From the NCBI GenBank assembly GCA_038881895.1, contig JAVZOV010000001.1, positions 124,001 through 188,000 on the forward strand: a DNA stretch of 64,000 bases, given 5' to 3'. The notes under the pieces are model-generated. The model saw only the letters and a program-made list of their open reading frames with translations. It was not told where the DNA came from and made no database searches. The translations under genes were made by a program, and so were the position numbers. The first letter of the stretch is position 1. Every line of letters starts with the position of its first letter. This DNA comes from Thermoprotei archaeon. GTDB lineage: Archaea; Thermoproteota; Thermoprotei; Gearchaeales; WAQG01. Below are positions 34,480 through 44,205 of this stretch, piece after piece.

Positions 34480-36390
34480 GTGGCATTCGATTTACTGGAA
34501 GAAGAAGCGAAAAAACTATTAAGGGCTCAACTAGGTGATTTAGGGGAGTTTGATTTAAAAGAGCCACCAAGATCTGAGTTTGGAGACTTAGCCTCAAGCA
34601 TATGCTTTCGCATCTCCAAGAAAATGAATAAAAATCCTAAAGAACTTGCTGAAGAGATAGCAAAGAAAATTAGAGAAAGCTTGACAACTGAAAGTCTTAT
34701 AGCGGATGTGAACGCAATTGATGGGTTTCTTAATTTTAAGATAAACTTTGAAAAATTTACACTAGCAACAATATTCAGAGTGCTAACAGAGGATAATAAA
34801 TATGGAGCTCTTAATTTAGGTCATAATAAAAAGGTTCTCATAGAACATACGAATGTAAATCCTAACAAAGCAATGCACATAGGACATGCCAGAAATACAT
34901 GCCTAGGAGATTCGCTTGCAAGACTACTTCGTTTTACTGGGCATAAAGTTTATGTGTTGAATTATATTGATGATACAGGAACACAAATTGCTGACGTTGT
35001 TGTGGGCTTTAGATATTTAGGATTTAATCCAGAGCCACCAGCAGGTATGCGTTTTGATAAATACTGTGGTGATGAGGTGTATGTTAAGGTAAATAAAAGC
35101 TATGAAGAAAATCCTGAACTAGAAAAATACAGAGCGGAGGTTCTAAGAATGATTGAAGTGGGTAACAATGAAATTGCCAACTTTACTAAAAATATTGCTG
35201 AACGCGTCTTAGCTGATCAATTGAAAACTTGCTGGAGATTAGGAGCACATTTCGATCTTCTGAATTGGGAGAGCGATATCGTCAAAACAGGATTATGGGA
35301 GGAAGTTTTTAACCTGCTAAAATCTAAGAATCTCGTAGTTTATGAAACAGAGGGTGAGTACAAAGGATGCTGGGTAATAAGACTTAGGCACATTCCTAGA
35401 TTCGCAAAGGAAACAGACAAGATTGTTGTGAGATCTGATGGAACGCTCACATATATAGCAAAAGACTTGCCTTACGCTATGTGGAAAGTTGGATTATTAA
35501 GCAAAGACTTTTCTTATAAAGTTTATCTAGAAAAACAACCTAATGGTGAAGCATTGTGGTCAACAAGCCTTAAAAATTCAGAAACATCGCATCCAGATTT
35601 TAAAGGCTCAGATTTAGCAATTTCTGTAATAGATGTGAGGCAAAGCCGTCTTCAGGAAGTCATCAATATTATTTTAAACGCTCTCGGAGGACCAGAGTTA
35701 GCTAAAAAGTACTTGCATTACAGTTATGAAGTTGTAGCATTAAGCAGAGAAACCGCAATAATGATGGGCGCTAAAGACATAGAATCAAAGATAGTTCATA
35801 TGTCAGGTAGACATGGAATTTACTTCAACGTAGACGATGTTCTGGACAGATTAAAAGAACGCGCGAAGGAAGAGAGCAAAAAACGTAACCCCAACGCTAG
35901 CGAATCATGGTTGAATGAAGTAGCTGAAGATATAGCCGTTTCTGCGTTAAGATATCAATTAATTAAAGCTGATAGGAATAGGTTAATCGTTTTTGATATA
36001 AACGAAGCACTCAAACTCGAAGGAGATACTGGGCCGTATTTGCAGTACACCTATGCCCGAGCGCGAAGTATTTTAAGAAAGGCCAATATGTATGATATCA
36101 AATTATTTGATCCTAAACTTCTCATCACAGAAGAAGAAAAAACACTGATTAAGATGATCAGTAAATTTCCCATAGTAGTAAGAGATGCAGCGATAAATTT
36201 AGAACCCCAAAATCTCGCTGTTTACATATACGAATTGTCTAATAGTTTTAACAAATTTTATGAAAAGTGTCCAGTCTTAAAGGAAAACGAACCATTGAGA
36301 AGTACGCGTCTTGCAGTTGTGGATAGTTTTACACGAGTGGCTCGTAACGTTTTTCACTTATTAGGTGTAAAACCGTTAGAAAGCATGTAA
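34480..36390 (+). CDS. argS: Arginyl-tRNA synthetase
   Basis: 636 aa class I synthetase. The N-terminal Add-1 domain is FDLKEPPRSEFGDLASSICF. HIGH is MHIGHARNTCLGDS (about 135-150). KMSKS is replaced by HMSGRHG, as is common in ArgRS. The C-terminal DALR anticodon-binding region starts VSALRYQLI. GTG start at 34480; no ATG in frame nearby. Separated from the next gene, glmS, by 39 bases on the same strand. Confidence 0.95.
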   Translation: MAFDLLEEEAKKLLRAQLGDLGEFDLKEPPRSEFGDLASSICFRISKKMNKNPKELAEEIAKKIRESLTTESLIADVNAIDGFLNFKINFEKFTLATIFRVLTEDNKYGALNLGHNKKVLIEHTNVNPNKAMHIGHARNTCLGDSLARLLRFTGHKVYVLNYIDDTGTQIADVVVGFRYLGFNPEPPAGMRFDKYCGDEVYVKVNKSYEENPELEKYRAEVLRMIEVGNNEIANFTKNIAERVLADQLKTCWRLGAHFDLLNWESDIVKTGLWEEVFNLLKSKNLVVYETEGEYKGCWVIRLRHIPRFAKETDKIVVRSDGTLTYIAKDLPYAMWKVGLLSKDFSYKVYLEKQPNGEALWSTSLKNSETSHPDFKGSDLAISVIDVRQSRLQEVINIILNALGGPELAKKYLHYSYEVVALSRETAIMMGAKDIESKIVHMSGRHGIYFNVDDVLDRLKERAKEESKKRNPNASESWLNEVAEDIAVSALRYQLIKADRNRLIVFDINEALKLEGDTGPYLQYTYARARSILRKANMYDIKLFDPKLLITEEEKTLIKMISKFPIVVRDAAINLEPQNLAVYIYELSNSFNKFYEKCPVLKENEPLRSTRLAVVDSFTRVARNVFHLLGVKPLESM

Positions 36391-36429
36391 TATATTTACT
36401 ATTCACGCTAATAATATTTTAGATTTGGC

Positions 36430-38217
36430 GTGTGCGGTATTATTGGTGTAATAGGGAATAATAATGTGAAGCTTGGCACTTTTCTCTATGAAGCACTAAA
36501 AAATCTTGAGTATAGAGGTTATGATTCCGTGGGTGTTGCTTTCATTAACGATAAAAAGCTCGTAGTTAATAAATCATCCGGGAAAATAGATGACCTAATT
36601 TACAAATTAAACTTTGATGGAATTGATGGCGAAATTGGAATTGGACATACTAGATGGGCGACGCACGGGCCTCCGACAGATTACAATGCCCATCCCCACA
36701 CTGAATGTACAGGTAAAATCGCGGTTGTGCATAACGGTATTATATATAATTACTATCTGCTTCGTAAAGAACTCGAAGATTTGGGTCATCAATTTCTTTC
36801 GGATACCGATACAGAAACAGTTGCGCATCTGATAGAGGAATACATGAAAACAGACTCGTTCACTAACGCAATATTAAAAACTGCTAAAAAGTTAAGCGGT
36901 TCTTTTGCGATAGCAGTCATCTATGCTAGTGAACCTGATAAAATTGTTTGTATGAAAAAAGAAAGCCCGCTCTACATAGGAATCTCAGACAAGGCATTAT
37001 ACTGCTCCTCAGATATTCCAACTCTCTTGAAATACGCAAACAAAATTGTTCCATTAGAGGACGATGAGATATCAATACTCACAAAGGACTCATATGTAAT
37101 AATGAGCTTTGATGGACATCCAGTAAACAGAAAACCTATGATTATTAATTGGGGTGTTGAGATAACAAATAGGGGCGCGTATAAGCATTTTATGCTCAAA
37201 GAAATTTACGAGGAACCCGTTGTAATAAGGAATGCTCTAAACATAAAAGCCAGTACATTAGACAAGCTGGTCGTTAACCTATTAAAGGCAAACCGCATAT
37301 ATATTATTGCAAGTGGTACAAGTTACCATGCTGCGCTCTATGGCTCTTACTTATTTTCACAAGCAAACAGAATTATGTTGTATCCAGTAATAGCATCTGA
37401 GTTTAATAGATATATATTACCTTCACTATCTTCAAACGATCTAATAATAGCTATATCACAATCAGGAGAAACTATGGACGTTCTTACCGCAGTAAAGAGA
37501 GCAGCGTATTTAGGAGTAAAATCCTATGGAATAGTAAATGTCATCGGTTCGACATTAACCAGACTTGTGAACGATTATATACCAATGCTGGCTGGTCCAG
37601 AAATAGGTGTGGCAGCGACAAAAACATTCATTTCAGAAATCACAATACTAGATCTAATTTCAGCAAGAATATCTGACAATGACACATTCAAAAAACATTT
37701 ACAAAATTTGATCAACGTATCACACATTCTTGAAAAAATACTGCCCTCAATAGATCAAGAAACTGAGATACTGGCACAAGAAATAAAGAATTGTGAAAGC
37801 TGTTATGTCCTCAGTAGAGGGCTCGGAGTACCACTGGCTATGGAAGGAGCCTTAAAGATAAAAGAGGTTAGTTATGTTCATGCAGAATCATACCCAGCTG
37901 GCGAATCAAAACATGGTCCAATAGCTTTAGTGAACAACAACTTCCCCTGCATATTTATAGATCCCCCTGATGAAAATTTCGATGAGATGTCAGGAAATAT
38001 AATGGAGATGAAAGCAAGAGGTGCACAAATAATCCTTATAGGTAATAGAAATGCATTTTCAGACATTACCATTAACACACCTACCATAGGAGACCCTTCT
38101 TCCGACTCAATACTTCGAATCGTACCACTGCAACTACTTGCTTACCATTTAGCTGTAAAAAGAGGTTTTAATCCTGACAAGCCCAGAAACCTCGCAAAAT
38201 CAGTGACAGTCTTTTAA
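36430..38217 (+). CDS. glmS: Glucosamine-6-phosphate synthase GlmS
   Basis: 595 aa. GTG start giving MCGIIGVIG, so Cys1 after Met removal is the amidotransferase nucleophile. GATase-2 domain (about 1-230) has GHTRWATHG and LEYRGYDSVG; two SIS sugar isomerase domains follow (ASGTSYHAALYGSYLF; LSRGLGVPLAMEGALKIKE) and the C-terminal NLAKSVTVF. It makes glucosamine-6-phosphate from fructose-6-phosphate and glutamine for UDP-GlcNAc. The GlmU-like gene at 45154 could act later in the pathway. Confidence 0.95.
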   Translation: MCGIIGVIGNNNVKLGTFLYEALKNLEYRGYDSVGVAFINDKKLVVNKSSGKIDDLIYKLNFDGIDGEIGIGHTRWATHGPPTDYNAHPHTECTGKIAVVHNGIIYNYYLLRKELEDLGHQFLSDTDTETVAHLIEEYMKTDSFTNAILKTAKKLSGSFAIAVIYASEPDKIVCMKKESPLYIGISDKALYCSSDIPTLLKYANKIVPLEDDEISILTKDSYVIMSFDGHPVNRKPMIINWGVEITNRGAYKHFMLKEIYEEPVVIRNALNIKASTLDKLVVNLLKANRIYIIASGTSYHAALYGSYLFSQANRIMLYPVIASEFNRYILPSLSSNDLIIAISQSGETMDVLTAVKRAAYLGVKSYGIVNVIGSTLTRLVNDYIPMLAGPEIGVAATKTFISEITILDLISARISDNDTFKKHLQNLINVSHILEKILPSIDQETEILAQEIKNCESCYVLSRGLGVPLAMEGALKIKEVSYVHAESYPAGESKHGPIALVNNNFPCIFIDPPDENFDEMSGNIMEMKARGAQIILIGNRNAFSDITINTPTIGDPSSDSILRIVPLQLLAYHLAVKRGFNPDKPRNLAKSVTVF

Positions 38218-38317
38218 CTTGACATAAAAATTTCTTTATAATTTATAAAAATTTGGATTTTATTAAAATATTTCTGTATGAATTATTATATCAATGTATA
38301 ATACATAAAAAGAAATG

Positions 38318-38325
38318 TTTTTATA
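38318..38325 (+). promoter_or_regulatory. TATA box, leaderless DUF92 gene
   Basis: TTTTTATA lies 24-31 bases before the ATG at 38349, so transcription would begin at the start codon. The flanking A-rich run (cataaaaagaaatg) fits an archaeal BRE/TATA pair. Confidence 0.55.
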
Positions 38326-38348
38326 CTTTGGCACACACTTTGTAACAA

Positions 38349-39176
38349 ATGACAGGAGTAGCTAGCGATCTACATGGATTAGTAATCTTTGCGATTATAA
38401 TAACTCCGCTAGCTATAGTTTCTTATAAATATAGATTCTTAACAAACACGGGTCTCCTGACAGCAACAATTATTGGAATAATGCTAACATTGTTCGGAGA
38501 CATAAGATGGTTCTTTTTGGTCCTTTTCTTCTTTTTGTGCTGCAGTATTGTAACCAAGTATCGCAAAGAATACAAACATAGTATAGGAATAGCGGATCCA
38601 GAGGGTGCAAGAGATTGGAAAAATGTCCTGGCTAATGGTGGCATTCCAGTAATTTACGCAATTTTAGAAAGTTTTATTAAAGGAGATATAATCGCTGTAG
38701 GCTTCATTGGAGCCATAGCAATAGCAACAGCAGACACTACCGCAACAGAAATAGGCGTTCTTTCAAAAACACCACCAAGATTAATAACAAACCTATCAAA
38801 AAATGTTCCTCCCGGATATTCAGGAGGAATCTCATTACTTGGAACATTAGCTTCCATCTTAGGAGGATTATCGATAGGTGTTATATCAGCATTATTCAAC
38901 CTAATTCAGATGCAACCAATGCAAATAATAATTCTGGCATCACTAACAGGATTACTAGGCTCATTATTAGATAGTCTTCTAGGTGCCAAGCTTGAAGCAA
39001 AATATTGGTGTGAAAAATGTCATACGTACTCAAAATATTACATGCATAGTAAATGTGGATCAATAGCAAAACATGATTCAGGATACAAATTTATAAATAA
39101 CCACGTTGTGAATCTACTCTCAATAACCATGGGTTCAATAATAGCAATGATCATTTATCAATTAATGATACTTTAG
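38349..39176 (+). CDS. DUF92 family integral membrane protein
   Basis: 275 aa with about seven membrane helices. Conserved polar motifs are NVLANGGIPVIYAI, ATADTTATEIGVLSKTPPRL and PPGYSGGISLLGTLAS, as in DUF92/TMEM19 proteins; plant relatives (VTE6) are phytyl-phosphate kinases. A CxxC pair lies near residues 220-235 (CEKCHTYSKYYMHSKCG), a zinc-binding-like loop not usual in the family. A role in isoprenoid phosphate metabolism is plausible for an archaeon but inferred. Confidence 0.85.
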   Translation: MTGVASDLHGLVIFAIIITPLAIVSYKYRFLTNTGLLTATIIGIMLTLFGDIRWFFLVLFFFLCCSIVTKYRKEYKHSIGIADPEGARDWKNVLANGGIPVIYAILESFIKGDIIAVGFIGAIAIATADTTATEIGVLSKTPPRLITNLSKNVPPGYSGGISLLGTLASILGGLSIGVISALFNLIQMQPMQIIILASLTGLLGSLLDSLLGAKLEAKYWCEKCHTYSKYYMHSKCGSIAKHDSGYKFINNHVVNLLSITMGSIIAMIIYQLMIL

Positions 39177-39228
39177 TTTTAAACTCTTAATCAGTTTTAT
39201 AATAAATAAAATTAATGGAGCATTTAAT

Positions 39229-39687
39229 TTATTCAGAAACATCTACAATACTACCTCCAGTTACTTGTTTTAGCACGTCAACCGGTATTTTAATTATAGA
39301 ATTTAGAGAACCACCAGCCGCATAAACAACCTTAAATCGTTCAACAGATCTATCTATTAATACTTTAATAGGCTTATCATGACCAAACGGTGGAACACCA
39401 CCGACAGGAAACCCGGTAACCTCTCTTGCAGTATCAGGGTCAGCCATTTTTGCTTGACAACTAAACAGCTTAGATACTTTGTTCAAATCCACCCTCTTAT
39501 CACCAGAAATTACTATAACCATAGGTTCATTACATAATATCACTATTGATTTAGCAATCTCAGCAACACTACAACCTAAAGCATTAGCAGCCATGTGTGA
39601 AGTTTTAGTACTCTCCTTTAATACAATAAGCTCTGCTGAAATATTATGATCATTAATAAATTTCTTTAACTTCTCAACACTTCTCAT
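39229..39687 (-). CDS. YbaK/EbsC-type aminoacyl-tRNA deacylase
   Basis: 152 aa. The family core KTSHMAANALGCSVAEIAKSIV, VISGDKRVDLNKVSKLF and FPVGGVPPFGHDKPIKVLID are evident. Members clear mischarged tRNA (Cys-tRNA-Pro and similar). Converges with the DUF92 gene, 52 bases between stops. Which aminoacyl-tRNA it edits is unknown. Confidence 0.9.
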   Translation of the reverse strand: MRSVEKLKKFINDHNISAELIVLKESTKTSHMAANALGCSVAEIAKSIVILCNEPMVIVISGDKRVDLNKVSKLFSCQAKMADPDTAREVTGFPVGGVPPFGHDKPIKVLIDRSVERFKVVYAAGGSLNSIIKIPVDVLKQVTGGSIVDVSE

Positions 39688-39909
39688 TTTGTATCATTAA
39701 GTTACTGCTAAGATAAACCTAATAAATTTAACGCCTCAACGAATTAATCGAGAGGGAAGGGTTAAGTAGGAATGAAAATAACAATTCACTATATATTCCT
39801 ACTTAACTCAGAACCCAGTAAGTAAGAACCGTATTTAAAAGCAAAATTATTCATGTGATTTGTCTCATTGCTGAAGGTAAGATGGCTTACATTAGAATAT
39901 GTTTGGGAA

Positions 39910-39921
39910 TATTTTTATAAA
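39910..39921 (+). promoter_or_regulatory. TATA box of tRNA-Leu
   Basis: ATTTTTATAAAA sits 27-38 bases before the mature tRNA 5' end at 39948, the normal archaeal distance. Confidence 0.6.
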
Positions 39922-39947
39922 AGTTATTAGTAAAGAATTCATAGTGG

Positions 39948-40059
39948 GCGGGGGTGCCCGAGATAGGACGAAGGGGCGGGACTTAAGATCTATCATGAAG
40001 GGGTTTAAGAAGAAATCCCGTGGCTAAGGCCATCGTGGGTTCAAATCCCACCCCCCGCA
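39948..40059 (+). tRNA. tRNA-Leu (UAA) with canonical 37/38 intron
   Basis: Acceptor GCGGGGG/CCCCCGC, D stem GCCC/GGGC, anticodon stem CGGGA/TCCCG, anticodon TAA at 39984-39986, long type II variable arm (GTGGCTAAGGCCATC) and T arm GTGGG-TTCAAAT-CCCAC, discriminator A. No CCA is encoded. A 27-nt intron occupies 39988-40014, after position 37; removing it gives the standard loop CTTAAGA. Followed by the IS607-like remnant at 40135-41557. Confidence 0.93.
39988..40014 (+). other. Intron in tRNA-Leu at the canonical 37/38 site
   Basis: 27 bases between g37 and a38. Splicing by the archaeal endonuclease at a bulge-helix-bulge is expected; the two exon halves rejoin to CGGGACTTAAGATCCCG. Confidence 0.85.
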
Positions 40060-40134
40060 CTAATTTACCAGTAAATTATAAATGCTGACGTTGTTTATTT
40101 TTTATTGGTTTATGAAGTCTGATAGGGTTCTGAA

Positions 40135-41346
40135 TTAAGTATGGATATGTATGGATTCCATACTTAGTTCTTGAGCCTCATCCCTCTTGTCCTCCTCAGG
40201 GTTCATTGGAGGACTCATCGAGCTCTGCTCCTTTCGGGGTGAACCCATGAATCCCAACATCCTAAGGAACGTTTTCCAAATGTTTATTGATGCATTCTTC
40301 TGCCTATCGATTACAAGTCCGCATTTTGGGCACTTGAAGACTGCTCCTCTTAGGTCTTTGTTGTAGTACCCGCATTTGGAGCAGGTCTTCGAGGTGCCCT
40401 TCGCCTTCACATATATGGTAGCATAACCGTTCCACGCAGATTTGTATTCCACGTACTTTTGTAGTTTGATGTAGTCGTGCTTGCTGTTCTGCCTGTTCAT
40501 GCTCCTACTCTTCGTCCTAGCAATCCTTTCCTTGAACCCCCTCAGGTCCTCGAAGACGTTTGTCCTGTTGGATAACTGTTTAGCCAGCTTGTGCAGCGCG
40601 TCGTCAACCCTGTTCCTCTCCCTCGAGCGGTACTTCTCCAGGAGCTTCTTCCTCGTTTTTCCGGGTAGCTTCTGGATGACCCTTCTCTTCAGCTCGTACG
40701 TCCTGTGGATAGTGTAAATTTCCTTCAAGCTTATCGAGTGGTGGGTTTCACCATCATAACCATCCAAAGTCAAGAGGTTTACGTCCCATGCTATCGGGTT
40801 CTGGACCTTCAGTTCCACATCCTTTCTAACGGTTACTATGAGCCTGTTCTGCTTGAGTATGAGTTCGCCGAGCTCTAATCCCCTAATCCTATCCCAGCAC
40901 CACGTCTTCCTCAAATCTACGGTCACGCTTTCTTCATAGGGTTTCACTGAAATCTTGAGAATTCCATCCCTGTAGCTGTAGAGGGTTTCCTTAACTCTAA
41001 CGAATTTCCTCTTCAACTCAGGCCTTCTTCTTCCAGCCCGCCCACGTAGATATCTTTTCCTCCACGATTCAAGCACAGAATAAGCCTGTTTTATCGCTGA
41101 GTCCACGTAGTGCTTGGAATAGGTCCATCCCCCGAGATGCCTGTCCCTGAGCTCCCTCCTGAAGCCCCTGTCCTTCCTGAGAAGCGGTATGATCCTCCTG
41201 TCCTCCCTCTCCCACATCATGCTCCCCCAGAGATCGTCCAGAATAGCATTCAGGAGACACATGTAATCCTCTATAAGCTCACTTACCTCAAGGTTATGCG
41301 GTATCGAGTATGCTTTAACCAACAAGGTTCCTGACACCTTCAACAA
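40135..41346 (-). CDS. tnpB: TnpB of an IS607-like element, possibly complete
   Basis: 403 aa. RuvC-I is IAWDVNLLTLDG (Asp), RuvC-II TNVFEDLRGFKE (Glu), zinc ribbon CSKCGYY ... FKCPKCG, and RuvC-III VIDRQKNASINI, in which the residue two before the conserved Asn is Gln, where many TnpBs have Asp. A possible substitute Asp lies two residues earlier. It overlaps the truncated TnpA-like gene upstream by 32 bases, the usual IS607 order. Its C-terminal tail runs past the zinc ribbon with charged residues (EEDKRDEAQ). It may be an intact but altered nuclease. Confidence 0.88.
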   Translation of the reverse strand: MLKVSGTLLVKAYSIPHNLEVSELIEDYMCLLNAILDDLWGSMMWEREDRRIIPLLRKDRGFRRELRDRHLGGWTYSKHYVDSAIKQAYSVLESWRKRYLRGRAGRRRPELKRKFVRVKETLYSYRDGILKISVKPYEESVTVDLRKTWCWDRIRGLELGELILKQNRLIVTVRKDVELKVQNPIAWDVNLLTLDGYDGETHHSISLKEIYTIHRTYELKRRVIQKLPGKTRKKLLEKYRSRERNRVDDALHKLAKQLSNRTNVFEDLRGFKERIARTKSRSMNRQNSKHDYIKLQKYVEYKSAWNGYATIYVKAKGTSKTCSKCGYYNKDLRGAVFKCPKCGLVIDRQKNASINIWKTFLRMLGFMGSPRKEQSSMSPPMNPEEDKRDEAQELSMESIHIHT

Positions 41347-41557
41347 CCTCCCTATACTTACGGCTTCTCATGCCTACGATAATTCTTTCCTCTCTTAAAC
41401 CAAGGATGCGTTTTATTTCGCTCTCAGGGATCCTCTTGCGTCCTCCAAGGGTTCTAACACACCTAATCTTGCCCTGCCTATCCCATTGCTGAATGGTCCA
41501 GGTGGTGACTCCAAGAAGCTTCTTCGCCTCCTTGATTGTATAGAGCTTTTCGGACAT
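41315..41557 (-). pseudogene. tnpA: Truncated IS607 TnpA: MerR-type HTH only
   Basis: 80 aa from the ATG at 41557 (a longer start at 41593 adds 12 residues that do not fit the family). MSEKLYTIKEAKKLLGVTTW, then TLGGRKRIPESEIKRILG is the MerR-like DNA-binding domain that opens IS607 serine recombinases. The family continues with the catalytic YxRVS serine domain, but here the protein ends REERIIVGMRSRKYREVVEG and stops, so no catalytic Ser is present. It overlaps the TnpB start. Cannot move the element by itself. Confidence 0.8.
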
Positions 41558-41705
41558 CAATATTCTCCTATATCTACCAATATTTAAACACATCTATTCT
41601 GAAACTGCTGAAAGAGGCGTATCCGGCATAACTGTAACTTTCACAGATAAGAGACGTCTAAACATTTATACGATACTATCATTTTACTGATTTCAGGGAG
41701 GGAAC

Positions 41706-44126
41706 ATGGTTACCAAGATAAAGAGCACTTCTGAGTTTAAGCAATTGTCCATCGAAGAAACACTCAAAATATTAGAAACATCTATGCAGGGGCTTACAGA
41801 GGCTGAAGCAAAAAATCGAATAGAAAAGTTTGGATACAATGAGATAGTGGAAGAAAAGAAGAATCCCTTCATAGATTTTCTTAAACGTTATTGGGGTCCT
41901 ATGCCTTGGCTACTGGAATTAGCCATCATCCTCTCATATATTCTCGGTCATTACCTTGAAGCTATCATAATTTTTGTTTTACTCACCATAAACGTTGTCA
42001 TAGGTTTCATACATTCACATCGTTCACAAAAGGCGTTGCAGTTTTTAAAAAAGAGGCTAGCGATAAAAGCGAAGGTGTTGCGTGAAGGAAAATGGATATT
42101 AAAAGATGCTAAAGAAATTGTTCCAGGAGATATTATACTAGTAAGACTTGGCGACTTAGTGCCTGCAGATGCCAAAGTAGTTAGCGGTGAACTTTCTGTT
42201 GACCAATCAGCTTTAACAGGAGAATCTTTACCAGTGAATTTAGGTCCTTCAGATATTATTTACTCGAGTTCTATAGTGACGACAGGCGAAGCCAAGTGTG
42301 TTGTGGTTAATACTGGAGCAAACACGTATTTCGGAAGAACCGCTGAATTAGTCAAAGCAGCTAAACCAAAATCTCATCAAGAAGAAATAATAATGTCTAT
42401 TACTAAGTATATGATGTACGTTGCAATAGTGGCGTTGATTTTAACTTCAGCATATGCCTTGCTTTTAAATATAAGCTTTCTATCCATACTGACGTTTGCA
42501 GTTATCTTCCTAATGGGCGCCATTCCAGTGGCATTACCAGCAGTACTCACCATAGTTCAAGCTGTTGGTGCTATTGAGCTTGCAAAAGAAGGAGCTCTAG
42601 TGACCCGTCTTGATTCTGTTGAAGATGCAGCTTCAATAGACGTAGTCTGTTTGGATAAAACAGGCACAATAACACAAAACAAGCTCTCAGTTGCTGAAGT
42701 CATACCCTTTTTTAAGTATACAAGAGAAGATGTAATATCAATAGCAGCTTTGGCGTCTGAAGAAGAAAGCAAGGACATAATAGATTTAGCAGTTATAAAC
42801 TACGCAAAATCGCTAGCCGTTGATCTCAATTCATATAAACGAGTCTCCTACACGCCTTTCAACCCAACCATTAAAAGATCCGAGGCCATTATTGAGAGCA
42901 AAGAAATACGTTTTAAAGCCGTTAAAGGTGCACCCCAAATAATTTTAGCTCTATGCAAGAACGCAGATGAAATACAACAAGAAGTAAGCAAGGTGTTAGA
43001 AGAGTTATCCCACAAAGGATACAGAACTTTAGCAGTGGCAAAATCGAATGACAAAGATTTAGACAAACTCATGTTTATGGGGCTCTTAGCTTTGGCCGAC
43101 CCTATAAGACCAGATTCAAAAATGATGGTGGAGGAGATTAAAGCGCTTGGCATAAAGCCCATGATGCTTACAGGCGATAATATCAATATTGCCAAAGAGA
43201 TAGCTTCTCAAGCCTCAATCGGTGATAGAATCATTCCAATAGCTGAACTTGAAGCCCTAAATGAAGCAGAGAGAACAAAAATTGTCGAGAAGTATGATGG
43301 TTTTGCTGAGGTATATCCCGAAGATAAATATGAGATAGTGAAACTTTTGCAATCGAATGGACATATGGTTGGAATGACTGGTGACGGAGTTAACGATGCG
43401 CCTGCACTTAAACAAGCGGAAATGGGAATAGCTGTGAGTAACTCGACAGATGTGGCGAAAGCCTCTGCCAGTGTTGTTTTAACCGAAGAAGGCTTGAAAG
43501 TGATTGTTGGCGCGATAAAAATAAGCAGACAGGTATACCAACGAATGCTAACGTGGGTCATAAATAAAATTAGTAAAGTAATAGAATTCATCACTTTATT
43601 GACGCTTGGATTTTTCTGGTTACATGACGTTGTTCTCAGCCTATTAGGTATGACACTACTAATTTTTGCAAACGATTTTTCAACAATGTCACTGGCAACT
43701 GATAACGTGAAACACACAAGTAATCCAAACAAGTGGAATGTCAAAAACATTACATTGGCATCTCTTGTAGTTAGTTTACTCTTGGTTGTTGAAGACGTTA
43801 CTGCAATGGTAATAGGAAAAATTTATTTTCAGCTAGGGTTGGAAAGACTGCGCACTTTTATAATGTTGGTGCTCATTTTTAACAGCCAATTTAGAGTGTA
43901 CATTGTAAGAGAAAGAAGACATTTTTGGTCTTCAAAGCCCGGCAAGGAATTGATTGCATCTATTATAGCTGTGATAATTGGATTCACATTGTTGGGCATA
44001 TACGGCATAATAATTCCTTCACTTTCACCAGACCAGGTTCTTTTCGCCCTAGTCTTTCCAGCATTATTTACCATTGGATTCGTTGACCACTTTAAATATT
44101 TAGCCTTTAAAAAATTCCAACTTTGA
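41706..44126 (+). CDS. P-type (P3A) plasma-membrane proton ATPase
   Basis: 806 aa. The phosphorylation motif CLDKTGTITQNKLS (Asp about 316), the actuator loop LTGESLPV (about 170), MLTGDNINIAKEIA and VGMTGDGVNDAPALKQAEMG are intact. Ten membrane helices are distributed as expected. The sequence around MPWLLELAIILSYILGHYLE matches P3A proton pumps rather than metal or calcium pumps. It exports protons. Ends just before an unknown 138-aa gene. Confidence 0.92.
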   Translation: MVTKIKSTSEFKQLSIEETLKILETSMQGLTEAEAKNRIEKFGYNEIVEEKKNPFIDFLKRYWGPMPWLLELAIILSYILGHYLEAIIIFVLLTINVVIGFIHSHRSQKALQFLKKRLAIKAKVLREGKWILKDAKEIVPGDIILVRLGDLVPADAKVVSGELSVDQSALTGESLPVNLGPSDIIYSSSIVTTGEAKCVVVNTGANTYFGRTAELVKAAKPKSHQEEIIMSITKYMMYVAIVALILTSAYALLLNISFLSILTFAVIFLMGAIPVALPAVLTIVQAVGAIELAKEGALVTRLDSVEDAASIDVVCLDKTGTITQNKLSVAEVIPFFKYTREDVISIAALASEEESKDIIDLAVINYAKSLAVDLNSYKRVSYTPFNPTIKRSEAIIESKEIRFKAVKGAPQIILALCKNADEIQQEVSKVLEELSHKGYRTLAVAKSNDKDLDKLMFMGLLALADPIRPDSKMMVEEIKALGIKPMMLTGDNINIAKEIASQASIGDRIIPIAELEALNEAERTKIVEKYDGFAEVYPEDKYEIVKLLQSNGHMVGMTGDGVNDAPALKQAEMGIAVSNSTDVAKASASVVLTEEGLKVIVGAIKISRQVYQRMLTWVINKISKVIEFITLLTLGFFWLHDVVLSLLGMTLLIFANDFSTMSLATDNVKHTSNPNKWNVKNITLASLVVSLLLVVEDVTAMVIGKIYFQLGLERLRTFIMLVLIFNSQFRVYIVRERRHFWSSKPGKELIASIIAVIIGFTLLGIYGIIIPSLSPDQVLFALVFPALFTIGFVDHFKYLAFKKFQL

Positions 44127-44205
44127 ACTTAAGGTTAAAATATGTCATCGAAAGTCTAAAAGTGTTGGGATAGAAAAGGTAATAGGTAACCTTATTTTAA
44201 TAAAT

